Source: Ziziphus jujuba (taxonomy: Eukaryota; Streptophyta; Magnoliopsida; Rosales; Rhamnaceae). Taken from it: 64,000 bases of DNA. The stretch covers positions 9,052,001-9,116,000 of the forward strand of contig NC_083386.1 in NCBI RefSeq assembly GCF_031755915.1, in the 5' to 3' direction. Each line of letters starts with the position of its first letter. Positions within the stretch are counted from its first letter, which is position 1. Both the position numbers and the translations under genes were made by a program. The notes below the pieces were generated by a model, which was given only the letters and a program-made list of their open reading frames with translations, was not told the DNA's origin and ran no database searches. Positions 12,955-26,212 of this stretch are shown here, in pieces.

Positions 12955-13290
12955 TATGCAGATCTAGAGAATATCGTTTCAGCTGATGAGGTCCTTAAAC
13001 ACGAGCTCTTAAATAAAGCTGTATGGAAGGGTGATTGTCGTGAACAAACTGGATGGTTACTAGGGACCCTGATGTAGTTAGAGTAAGAATTACTTTTTCA
13101 AGGAGGACTGCTCTTCATATGGCAGCCATGGCTGGGCATATAAGCATTGTGAAGATATTGGTGCAGAAAATGTCAGAACAAGACTTCGAAATAACAGAAA
13201 AAGATGCCATGACAGCTCTTGCTGTAGTTGCTACATGTAACGCAGAACTACGCATAGCGGAATGCATACAAAAGATAAATAAATACCCAA
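12955..13290 (+). pseudogene. Copy C': ankyrin exon-2 fragment on the opposite strand
   Basis: Plus-strand remnant of exon 2 of the same family. It begins near an acceptor-like 'tatgcag' at 12960, reads DEVLKHELLNKAVWKGD, then loses frame near 13045, and resumes in another frame as DPDVVRVRITFSRRTALHMA followed by AMAGHISIVKILVQKMSEQD and ALAVVATCNAELRIAECI. It is closest to exon 2 of gene D (RITFSRRTALHVAAMAGHMS). Similarity ends at about 13285, where sequence from the family's upstream region starts in the opposite orientation. It is one exon, frameshifted, with no partner exons nearby on this strand. Confidence 0.7.
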
Positions 13291-13359
13291 AAAATCGAAA
13301 CAGAAAATTAGTGCCGAAGAAAAAAAATATAATATGGAAGTTCTTACTTGCCACTTAAG

Positions 13360-13690
13360 TGATTAAAACGGCACTGTTTTCGGTACTCACAGATCTCTGA
13401 TCAAAGATAATTATCAACGTTTAGTAGTGTGACAAATTATGCTTGTACACAAGAATGGAAACAAAAAGTAGTGAAAGGAAAATAAAAATAATATGGAAGT
13501 TTCCTTACCTAAAAGGTGTTGGAAATGGAATGCTATGCTGCCAGAAAAATCGACCGGTTACATTGAGTGTCTTTTGGGATGAAAGAGTTGTGTTGATGGA
13601 CATATATGGACCAAAGCTTTCCGTCTATATACATGGTGAAGACTTTTAAATTTTTATTTTTTTATTTTTTGGATTGGATTGGATAAATAA
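13360..13690 (-). pseudogene. Upstream block plus first codons of a UBN2 exon, minus orientation
   Basis: 13366-13440 matches the region around the exon-1 start codon of copies A and D (cggtactcacagatctctga against tggtactcattgatctctga). The ATG is replaced by GTG. 13480-13690 is the conserved upstream block. No UBN2 body follows: 13290 backwards is the inverted exon-2 fragment. This is therefore the 5' stub of a deleted copy, facing opposite to that fragment. Confidence 0.55.
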
Positions 13691-15285
13691 TAATTTGTTC
13701 GTTTTTGAATGTAAGCAGAGCTTCTTTAACAGCTGCATCTTTGTTTGGGATGACGTTAGCATGAACTAAAAAGCTACATCTCTGTTTGGGATAATCTTAG
13801 CTGCGGTGTCAATAATTGAGTAGTGTAAATAATTGATGAATTTAGAGAATTAGTGGTTAACTATGGAGATGGTAGGATTATTTGATTTAGAGTTATTGCT
13901 AGAATATGGTAAAATATCTATGAATCAATATCCATAAAATTATGAAAAATTATTTGTTTAAAATAGTTATTAATTTTATTGATAAATTAATATTTATTTA
14001 TTTAAAAATTAAGATTTTTATATTAGTTTTGTGCAATAATTTTACTAAATAAATAATATATATATATATACATATATATTGATAAAGAAAAAGATCAATC
14101 AAGCTTGGTCAAATCTATAATTATTGGATTATCATCATTCCATTAATAAATAAAAAAATAATCAATGTAGAAATTTTACCATATAGAGAAATCTACAAAT
14201 GAAAGTAATTCTACCGATAAATGTAAATAAAACTGTTGTTTAGTTGGCTAATTACTTGATTCTCTAGGTATGAAAAATTGTAAATCTATTGATCAATTGA
14301 TATTCCAATTTTCATTTCCTTTTCTTATATATCTTGAAAAATACAAAAAAGTTTAGATGCATATTTTGAAGGAAAAAAAAAAAAAGGCTATTAAGTAAAA
14401 TTTCATTCTTATGTATAGTAAATGTTTATATATATATATATATTATTTATTTATTACAAGTTTAATTAATTATTAATTTTTTAATAGGTTCTAAATAATA
14501 TTTTAAAAATTATTATATTATGTGTTTAGCAAATTTATTCATTTAACATGCGGACATAAATTAAAATCGAATAATTTTATTTATTTAACAAGATTATTCT
14601 TTATTAAGCATTCACTTATTGAAGTTTTACTGTATTTGATTGTAATTTTATTTTCCTCATGTTGTATAGGTTTGTATCTTTACATCTCGTTGATGAAAAA
14701 ATAATAATGTTATAAAATACTATTTGAAATCTTTCGTTTCTATATGGTATTCAAGCATTCGATGCTAAAGTACAGTCTTGCACGAATGGAAGTTTGAATT
14801 CCAAAGTTCTCATCATGAATCAAGCTTCTATTATGAAGTTTTTTTTTTTTTTAAATCAAAGTTTTAATTTTTTTTATTTTTTTTTTTTATTTTTACTTCA
14901 TCAATGCCTTCCCTATTTCAATAATGGATATATATGTAAGAGTGGTAAAATACTTCAACAAGCATTCAAACATAAGATGAATTGGAAACGTTGACTACCA
15001 ATGAAACAAATAACAAACTAAAAAAGATAATTTTCAATGTCATAATTTTTCACTATCATAGATTAAAAAAAAAAAAAACTGTCATAATTTTCAAGAATAA
15101 CTAGAGAAAAATAAATACAAACAAAACCAATTACCAAAAGAAATAGAAAACATATTTTATCTCAAAACGAAATCACGATTAGTTGGGATGTATTTTTGTT
15201 AAAAACTATGACCATTTCACAGTTAATGATTAAAATTTTAAAATTTTAGGAAAAAGGATTTGGGAAAAAAAGTTTTTTTTTTTTT
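13691..15285. other. AT-rich intergenic DNA
   Basis: No gene or recognisable mobile element is seen. It contains TA microsatellites (about 14057-14080, 14428-14445), poly-A/T runs and short frames without domains. Confidence 0.55.
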
Positions 15286-18200
15286 TTTTTTTTGAAGAAA
15301 CGGAATTATTTGTCAACCGAACTTCTGGATAGTAGACCATATATCTATATATATATATATATATATACACATATGCGGATATGTATATGTCACGGGGCAG
15401 CCGCCTGTGATATCTTTTCAAGGTTTCACGTTGTCACGATCTGTAAAATTGATACCGAAGTCTGACACTGACACGCATTATTGATAACTTATTTTACGGC
15501 TCTTTTTGACTTGGAAGTCCTTTCATTTGTTTTGTTTTTCTAGTCATACTCCTATTTAAATTAGGTGAGTGGCCATTCAAGTCTTCCCCAAGTCGTCCGG
15601 TAAAAATTAAAAATAAATAAATAAATAAAAAGAAATTAAAATTAATAAAAACATACAAAGTCTTCCCCAAGTCTCGTACATTACCAAAAAAATGTCTCTA
15701 GCCTCGTAGGCCATGTTTGGAGTTTTTTTTTTTTTTTTTTTTTAATGAATCCATTTCTGGAGTCTTAGACATACATAGCTTTTAAAATGTTAGTTTTAAT
15801 TTTGAAAACAAACCTTTTTAGGATATTTAGATGTGTTTCTATAGAAAAAAAATGCTTAAAATCTTAAAATTAGCTTCTAATTAACCAAAGTGAATTAGCA
15901 TGGTTCTAAAATGTCGCATCAAGCTCTTAAAGTTCAAAAAGCAGCCTTTGAAATTGTTCCAAAAGGAAAAAAAAAAAAAAAAAAAAAAACTAATCTTAGC
16001 TGCAAATTTAATAATTAAAACCAACTTCCTAAACCTTTTCAATGAAACCTCATGTATTCATATAATCATCTGTTTCATGGTTATGATCTATATATATATA
16101 TATATATAAATATATTATTTTATTAAATGTCATGATTGGTAAAATTGATACGGAAATATGATACTGCATGCATTAGTAGGGTGTGGCAGATGAAATTAAT
16201 TGTAAATGTACAATATGTCAAGTACGTATTGGTACGAAGAACTTTTTGTCTTCTAGTCATACTACTATTTCTACGAGCCACATGTAATTAGGTGAATGGC
16301 TATTCAAGTCTTCCCGCGTCGTCCGGTAGAAAAAAATAATATTAAAAAAAAGAGGAATGAAAATTAACAAAAGCATGCAAAGTCTTCACCAAGTCTCTAG
16401 TCTCATATGCTTACGCCATATTTAGATACGCACTCTCGCGTCATGTAACGTGGTATGTATGATAGAGGTGGTGTGATGCACCGTACAATCCGATTCCTGC
16501 GGTGCACCGTCTTTAACATAACTGAACTTTTTTTTGTTTTTGGTTTTTTATTATTATTGTTTTTTTAAGATATAGATAACAGGTGAAACATAGATTTCAT
16601 TATGAGTCGTCTATTTTTTTTTTTTTAATGATTAATATAATTTTTTTTCAACTTCAAATAACCAATAAAAATATTTAAGCAATATAATTAAGGTGATTTT
16701 TTATTTTTTATTTTTTTAGAATAAAGGGAGCAGGCGACACAACACCTTCATTCCGCCCTTTTTTTTTTTTTTTGGGTAATCAATATAATTTTCTTTTAAC
16801 TTCAAATAACTAATGAAAATATTTAAGCAATATAACTGAGGTATTTTTTTCTTTTTCTTTTTTTAGATAAAGGGAAAAGGCGATGCAACTGCTTTATTAC
16901 GGGTTGCCTGTTCCTTTTTTTTTTTTTTTTTTTTAATTCATGTATTTTTTTTTTAACTTCAAATAACCAGTGAAAATATTTAAGCAATATAACTGAAGTG
17001 ATTGTACAATTATCATTTTTTTTCATGTACAGTTTATTCTCTGTTAATTAAACTAATAAATCTCTTAATTTAAATTTTTTTTTTTTAAATAAAGAGAACA
17101 GACAACGTATTGTTTTTAAGATAGATCCACCAAATAAAGGAAAAGGTGACACATATTCAACAACTGCGTTCCCTTTTTCTTTACCCATAAAAAAAATAAA
17201 ATCAGATAGGATCATATTAAGAATTGAACCCAAAACTTCTTATACTTTCAAGGAATCATCACACCAAATAATTTGGATGTATTAATACAATAAGAACTAG
17301 TTAATATAATTTTAGACGACGTATTATTTTAATAAAGAGTCGCCAAATAAAGAAAAAGACAATGCATTTTTCACCAACTATGTCACCTTTTTTTTTAATT
17401 TTTTAATTATACAAACTCATAAAAAAAAATTAGACAGACTTCTTACACTTTCAAAGAATCACTATACCATGATTAAATGATTTATATGTAGCAATACAAT
17501 AAAAACTAGTTAATACAATTTTAAACTATGCATTATTTTAACAAAGAATCATCAAATAAAGACAAATGCAACGTTGTTTTTTTTTTTTTTTTTTTTGTTT
17601 TGAAGAAACAGAATTATTTGTCAACCGAACTTCTGGATAGGAGACCATATATATATATATATATATATATACGGATATGTATATGTCATGGGGCAGCCGC
17701 CTGTGATATCTTTTCAAGGTTTCACCTTGTCACGATCTGTAAAAGTGATACTGAAGTCTGACGCTGACACGCATTATTGATAACTTATTTTACGGCTCTT
17801 TTTTACTTGGAAGTCCTTTCATTTGTTTTTTTTTTGGTCATACTCCTATTTAAATTAGGTGAGTGCCTATTCAAGTCTTCCCCAAGTCGTCCTGTAAAAA
17901 TAAAAAATAAATAAATAAATAAAAAGAAATTAAAATTAATAAAAACATACAAAGTCTTTCCCAAGTCTCGTATATTACCCAAAAAAATGTCTCTAGCCTC
18001 GTAGGCCATGTTTGGAGATTCTTTTTTCTTTTTTTTTTTAATGAATCCATTTTCGGAGTCTTAGACATACATAGCTTTTAAAATGTTAGTTTTAATTTTG
18101 AAAACAAACCTTTTTAGGATATTTAGATGTGTTTCTATAAAAAAAAATGCTTAAAATCTTAAAATTAGCTTCTAATTAACCAAAGTGAATTAGCATGGTT

Positions 18201-18780
18201 CTAAAATGTTGCATCAAGCCCCTAAAGTTCAAAAAGCAGCCTTTGAAATTGTTCCAAAAGAAAAAAAAAAAAATAAATAACTAATCTTAATTGCAAATTT
18301 AATAATTAAAACCAACTTCTTAAACCTTTTCAAAGAAACCTCATGTATTCATATAATCATCTGTTTCATGGTTATGATCCATATATAGATATATATTTTT
18401 ATTAAATGTCAGGATCGGTAAAATTGATACAAATTGATATGGAAATATGATACTGCATGCATTAGTACGGTGTGGCAGATGAAATTAATTGTAAATGTAC
18501 AATATGTCAAGTACGTATTCGTACGGAGAACTTTTTGTCTTCTAGTTTACTACTATTTCTCCGAGACACATGTAATTAGGTGAATGGCTATTCAAGTCTT
18601 CCCGGGTCATCCAGCAGAAAAAAATAATATTAAAAACAGGAAATAATATTAAAAAGAGGAATGAAAATTAATAAAAGCATTCAAAGTCTTCGCCAAGTCT
18701 CAAGTCTAAAAGCATGCAAAGTCTTCGCCATGCAAAGTCTTCGCCAAGTCTCAAGTCTCTTACGCTTACGCCATGTTTAG

Positions 18781-18783
<3 letters not shown>
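15286..18783. repeat. 2.3-kb tandem segmental duplication
   Basis: 15290-16436 and 17594-18783 are clear direct copies of each other. They share gaagaaacrgaattatttgt, accatatatctatata-type TA repeats, ggggcagccgcctgtgatat, tttggagt..., ggttctaaaatgt, and the closing cttacgccat-tttaga. The offset is about 2304 bp, and each copy is followed by an array of short inverted-repeat units, so the duplicated unit seems to include the start of that array. Within each copy a smaller duplication repeats the 'ggtga-tgg-cattcaagtcttcc' segment. No TG...CA ends or coding capacity are seen. Confidence 0.75.
16540..17590. repeat. Inverted-repeat unit array, first block
   Basis: About six units. The first three (near 16566-16615, 16722-16760, 16866-16915) follow the pattern 'agataaagggaacaggcga...' then 'gtcgcctgttcc', separated by 'cttcaaataaccagtgaaaatattt'-like spacers. 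The next units (about 17095-17175, 17310-17390, 17525-17580) have a second spacer with 'gaattgaaccc', 'ggaatcaccacacc' and 'aatacaataagaactagtta'. It is continuous in type with the larger block at 19.29-22.11 kb. Confidence 0.65.
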
Positions 18784-18814
<31 letters not shown>

Positions 18815-19289
18815 GTATACACTTTTTATGATGATAAGGAAATTTTATATTTTCATTTTACAACTTTGATTCTAAAAAGTATTTTACGTAAAAATTGAGA
18901 TCTAACTATACTAATTTAGCGATGCTACAAAACAAAAATGTTTGAAAAAATAAAACTGCGACTATAAAGTTTACGCATCAATAAAAATTCAATAAATATA
19001 CTACGCGTTCAAAAACTGTCGACGTCAAACGATCACTAAAAACAGCAACATACGACCTTGCCATTCAAAATCGCTGAATATGCAACTGAACAGAATCGCT
19101 TTTAATATTTTGCATATATTTTATCCAAAATATATTGTTTAAGTGCTAGATTCATGCAAAATCATTAACCAACCACTTATCTATATTTACATAATAACAT
19201 AATTTAATTATACGATGTTGTTCAATTATATAATTTTTCATATACAGTTTATTTTCTATTAATTAAACTTGCAAAGCTCTTGTATTTTT

Positions 19290-22115
19290 TTTTTCCCATT
19301 TAGACAAAGATAACTGGCGAAGCAACGGATTCATTCTATGTCACTTGTTCACTTAAATTTCATTTTTTTTTTCAATTTGATTTTTTTTCAACTTTAAATA
19401 ACGAATTCAAATATTTAAGTAATATAATTGAGATGTTTTTTTGTTTTTTATTTTTAAGATAAGCAAACAAGCGAAGCAACATCTTCATTATGCGTCACCT
19501 GTTACCATATATATTTTTTTAATCAATGTGATTTTTTTCAAGTTCAAATAACCAATGAAAATATTTAAGTAAGGATTTTTTTTTTCTTTTAGATAAAGCA
19601 AATAGGCTTCTTTATACGTCGCCTGTTAACTTCTTTTTTTTTTTTTTAATCAATGTGATTTTTTTTCAACTTCAAATAACCAGTGAAAATATTTAAGCAA
19701 AATAACTGAGGCGGTTGTATAATTATTTTTACAAATCTCTTAAATAGTATTTTTTTTTTTAAAAAAAAAAGATAAAAGGAATAGATGATGCAACTTCTTT
19801 ATTATACGTCGCCTGTTAATTTTTTTTTTCACAAATCAACCTGATTTTTTTTCAACTTTAAATATCCAGTGAAAATTTTCAAGTAATATAATCGAGATAT
19901 TTTATTTTTTTTTTAAGATATAGGTAACAGGAGATGCACAGATTTCATTACGCGTCGCCTGTTCCCTTTTTTTTTTTTTTTAAATAATCAATCTGATTTT
20001 CTTTCAATCTCAAATAATCAGTGAAAATATTTAAGCAATATAACTGAGGTGTTTTTTTAATTTTATTTTTCTTTAGGATAAAGGGAATTGGTTATTTAAG
20101 CAATATAACTTATGTGGTTTTTTTTTTTTTTTTTTTTAGATAAAGGGAACAGGCGATGCAACTGCTTTATTATGGGTCGCCTGTTCCCCCCCCCCCCCCC
20201 CCTTTTTTTTTCTCTTTTAATCAATACGATTTTTTTTCAACTTCAAATAACCAGTGAAAATATTTAAACAATATAACTGAGGTGATTGTACAATTTTTTT
20301 TTTCATGTACAGTTTATTGTAGTAAATTAAACTTGCAAATCTCTTAAATTGTTTTTTTTTTTTTTAAAGATAAAAGGAACAGGTGACGAATTTTTTTAAG
20401 AAAGAGTCGCCTTTTTTCATATACAGTTTATTCTAGTTAATTAAACTTACAAATCTCTTAAATTGTATTTTTTTTTTAACATAAAGGGAATAGGAGACGC
20501 ATTTTTTTAAGAAAGAGTTACCAAATAGAGGAAAAGACGACATATTTTCAACAAGTGCATCGCCTTTTCCTTTACCCATAAAAAAAATAAAATCAAATAG
20601 GACCATGCTAAGAATTGAACCCAGAATCTCTTACACTCTCAAGGAATCACCACACCACCAGACCAAATGATTTGGATGTAATAATACAACAAGAACTAAT
20701 ATATATAGTTTTAGGCGACGCATTATTTTAATAAAGAGCAACAAATAGAGGAAAAAGGCAATGCATTTTTCACCAACTAAGTCGTCTTTTCTTTTTTTTT
20801 TTTTCAATTTTTTTATTTACACATGTACAAACCCATAAAATCAAATAAAATCAAATAGACATCTTACACACTCAAGGAATCACCACACCACCAGACTAAA
20901 TGACATGGATGTAATAATACAATAAGAACTAGTTAATACAGTTTTAGGTGACGCATTGTTTTAACAAAGAGTCGCCAAATAAAGGAAAATGCAATGTATT
21001 TTTCACCAACTATGTCGCCTTTTTTTTTTCAATTTTTTTTATTTATACATGGACAAACCCATAAAAAAAAATAAAATCAGATAGAACCATGCCAAAAATT
21101 GAACCTTGGACCTCTTATACTCTAAAGGAATCACCACACCATCAGACCAAATGACTTGGATGTAATAATACAATAAGAATTAGTTAATATAGTTTTAGGC
21201 GATGCATTTTGCACCAACTGCGTCGCCTTTTCTTTCAGATAAGGTCATGCCAAGAATTGAACCTAGGACCTCTTACACTCTCAATGAATCACCATACCAC
21301 CAAAGCAAATGATTTAAATGTAATAATACAACAAGAACTAGTTAATATAGTTTTAGGCGACGCATTGTTTTAACAAAGAGTCACCAAATAGAGGAAAAGA
21401 CGATGCATTTTTCACCAACTGTGTCTCCTTTTTTTTTTTTATGTTTTTATTTACACATGTACAAATCCATAAAAAAAAATAAAATCAGATAGGGCCATGC
21501 CAAAAATTGAACCAAGACCTCTTACATTCTCAAGGAATCACCGCACTATCAGACTAAATGATTTGGATGTAATAATACAACAAGAACTAATTAATATAGT
21601 TTTAGGCGATGCATCGTTTTAACAAAGAGTCGCTAAATAGAGGAAAAGACGATGCATTTTTCACCAACTGTGTTGCTTTTTTTTTTTTTTTTTAAATTCT
21701 TTTATTTACACCAACGCATTTTTTAGATAGGGCCATGCCAAAAATTGAACCTAAGATCTTTTACATTCTTAAGGAATCACCACACCACCAGACCAAATGA
21801 CTTGGATGTAATAATACAATAAAAGCTAGTTAATATAGTTTTAGACAATGCATTGTTTTAACAAAGAGTCGTCAAATAGAGGAAAAGGTGACGCATTTTC
21901 CAACAAATGCATCGCCTTTTCACCTAACCAATTTTTACCTTTTCTTTAATTTGAAAGTTGTTTTTAGTAATTTTTTTAATTTTGAAAATATGCTTTTTTT
22001 TTTTAAATTTGTAGATGAGCAATCAAAAAACTAATTAAAGATAAAAAAAAATAAATAAATAAAACATGGAATAGGCGATGCATTTTAATGGAATTGCATC
22101 ACCTGTTCCTTCAAT
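19290..22115. repeat. Inverted-repeat unit array, main block
   Basis: About 15 units. Each pairs a 'ggcgacgca' or 'ggcgatgca' arm with a 'tgcgtcgcc'-like arm 25-60 bp away. Two spacer types occur. Type 1 (19.3-20.4 kb) has a unit length of about 140-180 bp and the spacer 'caaataaccagtgaaaatat'. Type 2 (20.5-21.9 kb) has a unit length of about 240 bp and includes 'gttttaacaaagagtcgcc', 'gccatgccaaaaattgaacc' and 'ggaatcaccacaccacc'. The last isolated hairpin is near 22068-22110. There is no open reading frame. It could be subterminal repeats of a large DNA transposon or a local satellite. Ends such as CACTA were not found. Confidence 0.65.
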
Positions 22116-22226
22116 TTTTTTATTTTATTTAAAAAAAAACAATTTAATAGACTTTCAATTTTTAAAAACAAATAAGCTATCATTGAACACAAACACATGA
22201 AAGTTAAGCTCATTTAACATATTTAT

Positions 22227-25200
22227 GTCAGGACCCATCCAAGATCCTTCACCGGAACCCTAGACAAATCCTGATCTCAGGGAAACCCTACCGGACCTTC
22301 CAATAGAAAATCCGGCAGAACCTCTCCTAAGGGTTGGACTTACCACAAATTTCCTGCACTGAAACACACTTCTATATATATATATATATATATACCGCCT
22401 TATTCCTCCACTTTACTACAATTTAATTCCACAATAAACAGCACTTCCATAAATTAAACAGGGGACTAATGCAGTAATTGATAAAATATGTCCAATACAG
22501 TATATAGAGCATCATAAAGTACAATTAAGTATGGAAATTGTACAACAAGGATGAAAGAAATATTACAAAAGAAATAAATGAAAATAAAGAGAACTGTCAG
22601 GACCCGTCCAGAATTCCTTCCCCGGAACCCTAGACAAGCCCTGATCCTAGGGAAACCCTACCGAACCCTCCAACGGAAAATCCGGCAGAGCCACCCCTAA
22701 GGGATTGACTTACCAAAAATTACCTGCACTGAAAACACACTTCTAAAAACATCCCCTTATTCCTCCCACAATACTACAAATTGTTCCACAAATTTCAGCA
22801 CTTCCCAAAAACAACAACAGTCCAGTGCATAAAGAACAACTACACGTCCAATACAGTATACAGAGCATTATACAACAAATGTGGAATTTATAAAATGATA
22901 GATAAGGAAGCAATACAAGACAGAGAGGAAAAAAGGGAAGAAAAACTTCTTGAACCTTCGGCAACGAACTGAGATGTTGGGCTTGCCCCGGACAATCAAC
23001 GTCTCCAACCTGGACCTAGGGGAACGGAATTTAAGAGTGTGAGATGCTAATCATCTGAGTGAGTGACCCTATCTACTGTACACCTTTAATATTAATAATA
23101 TAAAAATAAAAAAATTTAATTAACCAATACCGAACAAATAAATAAATAAATAAATAAATATTTGAAGTAATAATTTCTCTCAAAACCCTCACTATTCACT
23201 CCGTTGGAAATGTTCCCATTTTAAAACATTTTCACAAAACCCGATATTCGAACTTCCCAAAAATCAAGGGACCAAATAATTTAACAACAACGAATAAATA
23301 AATAAATACCCCAATTATAAATAAACTGCAATAAATTATAATAAATAAATTTAGAACACCTTTGGGGTTTAAAACATTATTTGCAATTTACACCGACCCA
23401 CCACACCATATACCGGTGATGCCCTCCGATACCCAGCGTCCCGAGCACCGACTGGCGGGGGGTTAAAGAGAGAAACCTGCAACGGCACTTCGGCGTCCCG
23501 ACAGTACCGCTGCTAAAACCATCAACTCGGCCAAGGAGGGGGGCGGCTGTGCGCAATAACAAACTTGCCTGCCCACTGTCCAATGGCAACTCACGGGTGA
23601 AGTAATAACCGCGCGCTAAACCACATAATACCTGCGCGCTACCATGTGTCCATACATCATACACCAGAACACCAATACTGTATGAGTGCGTCTAAAAATA
23701 AACATTATTAACCAACCGTACCGTTTTCCAAAATTACCGTGGGAAATACATTAAATTCTCACACTTACCATCCCACATATTTTTATTAAATAAACCGGTA
23801 CGAAACATTGATAACAACAAACCACAATTTTCTCGAAATACGAGATGCAACCATAAAAATACCGCGGGCATAATTTATAAAATTTAAACAAATATTTTCG
23901 TAAAATATTTAACCCAATTATGCCCAAAAAATTAATACTGAAACCACGTACAAATACTACCGAAATACACTTCGCTCATGCACAATAAATTAAACCACAA
24001 TAAAACCATAATTAAATCACACCACATGAGCATAATTTAAATACCAATTTAAATACCAATTAAACATAATTAATTGCCCAAAATAATTTTTGAAGGTGGG
24101 TCACTCACCTGGAGCACGCAATTAACCCATGATCCACTATGGGATCAATTCCACGACTCACCGGTGCTCCTAGAACAAAATTCACAGACAGTCAAATAAA
24201 TTAATATTTTAATCGGATAAATAATACCCGGTACCCGGGGGGTCAAACACAAATTTTAACCAAAATAGGCGAATGATATACCGAATCGAAGCTTGAGCGA
24301 CGAGGATTACGAATCCGGTCTCCATCGACCCTAATTCCGCCGGAGGTGGCCGAAATTTGGCGGGAAAGCTTCGGCTGGTTTTCAATTCCTCGTATCCCGC
24401 AAACCGCTTCGAATTTTTGAGATTGGAGGCCATTTTTGGACTCAGAGGACCCAAAATAGGGGGAGAGGAGGTTTAATTCGGACTGGGCTGGCCGGAAAAC
24501 ACAAGAAAAGAGGAGAGAGAAATTTTGCCGGCCGGCGGCTTCTCCGGCCCGATCGGCGCGCGTCCGGCGGCCGGTGACCGTGAAAATTGGCGGCTGAGCT
24601 CGCCTCCTCCCTCCGCTCGTCACTGGCCGGTGCGTGAGGACTATGGGTGGCCGAAAAAAGTGCAGCAAGGAGAGAGAGAGAGAGACGGTCGATGGGAGAA
24701 AAAGCTGTGTGTGTTTTTTGGTGGCTCGGGAAAGAAGAAGGGAGAAAAAAGAAAAAAAAGGAAAAAAAAAAAAGAAAAAGAGAAGAGAAGGAGGTGTTTT
24801 CCCACGTGGGGAAAAGAAAAGAAAAAGAAAAAGAAAACAAAAAGGAAAAGAAAAAGAAAAAGAAAAAGGAAAATAAAAAGAATAATTTAAAAATAATCAA
24901 TTAATATTAATAATAATATTATTATTTAAAATAATAATAAAAATAATTTGATATTTCACATGGTTGACATTTGGCTTCTCAACATGGTGACACATGGTCA
25001 CCTTCATTAAGTCACACGTGGCACATCGTTATACGTTCAAAAATAATATTAAAATAATACGGTGTTTGAAAAACTCTACAGGTCCATAACTTTCAAACCA
25101 CATGTCCAAATCGGACGTGCCGCTAGTCTACGGACTCGTATCGATGAGCACTTCACAACCATGCATGAGTCAAAGCTCAACCTTGCATGAATAAAAAGTC

Positions 25201-26212
25201 AACTCCGGCACCCCTTGGACAGTTTGGACCTCAACTTATTTTGCTCATAACTTTCAAACCGTAGCTCCGTTTTCAACGTGGTACCAGTCTACGAACTCGT
25301 GCCAACGTGTACTCCGTAACGGTACCTCAGTCAACCTAGAATTCCAACCAGAACAAAAAGTCAACTTTTGACCCCTTCGGTCAACAGTCAACAGTCAACC
25401 TCGGTCAATGTGCAAAAATTTCCGACATGGTTCGGGACGGGATGTTACAGAACTCCTCGAAATACGACGGCAATGTAGATTAAGCTCGCTTCGGACGAAT
25501 GTCTACCAATCCTTGTACATAGGGGAACAAAATTTAAAAATATAAAATGCTAATCATCTCAGTGAGTGACCCTATCTACTGTACAATTATAATAGTAACG
25601 ATAATTATAGTACACTTAATTAATTAAGAATAAATAAGTAAATAAATAATAATTAATTGAAAATAATATTTTCTCTCAAAACTCTCACCATTCACTCCGT
25701 TGAAAAAGTTCTCCTTTTTAAAACATTTTACAAAACCCACTATTTGTATGCCCCGAAAACCAAGAAAAAAAATTAGTCAATAGTTTTCTAATAAAATACG
25801 TTAATTCAAGAATCCAAATTATAATGAAATAAATTGAAATAAAAATAACTTATAACAATTACTAAATAATTACTGCATGTCATAACAATTAATACCGAAA
25901 TATTAATAAAAATCACATTAAAACAATTCATGAATTAATTAAATAATTTAAATAAATCAATTTATTGAATAATTAAGCAAAGGAAAAATTAAATCAAATT
26001 AAAACCTCCATTTGATATAAATAATAAAAACAACATTAAATATATTCTTAATTTAAATACAATTTCAAAATATTTATTTTTGAAATCCATGATCTGAAAA
26101 CCATTTGATGCACCCACTATATACCAGTAGCGCCAACGGTACCTAGTGTCCCCGAGGCGGAGCCGATACCTCAACCAGTACCTCAACCGGTACCTCAACC
26201 ACTTTTTAAGCA
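22227..26212. mobile_element. Outer Gypsy-type LTR, interrupted and truncated
   Basis: Starts TGTCAGGACCCATCC at 22227 and runs to 22594. It resumes at 25454 after a nested LTR and continues to about 26212. The resumed part matches the inner LTR (gctaatcatct-agtgagtgaccctatctactgtaca; ttctctcaaaa...ctcaccattcactccgtt). It breaks off near 26212, where MULE-associated sequence begins, so its right third is missing. No coding region is attached. Confidence 0.7.
22595..25449. mobile_element. Nested solo Gypsy-type LTR with GAAC target duplication
   Basis: A complete LTR of 2855 bp runs from TGTCAGGACCCGTCC (22595) to GGGATGTTACA (25449). It is flanked on both sides by GAAC (22591-22594 and 25450-25453). 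It sits inside a related LTR. It has no internal domain, so it is a solo LTR formed by LTR-LTR recombination. The 24470-24900 part is purine-rich and yields long but meaningless frames. The 3' end carries repeated 'agtcaac' words near 25370-25410. Confidence 0.8.

Noticed and set aside
15230..18068. Small frames in the tandem duplication
   Set aside because: Built from TA microsatellites and homopolymers. The two copies do not preserve the same frame.
16540..22115. Possible CRISPR array
   Set aside because: Regular repeats are present, but units are 140-240 bp, arms are inverted pairs, spacers are themselves repeated, and the context is a plant nuclear genome.
24442..24904. Long overlapping frames on both strands (up to 152 aa)
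   Set aside because: They are translations of a purine-rich GA tract within a solo LTR, with Lys/Glu/Arg or Phe/Ser runs and no domain.
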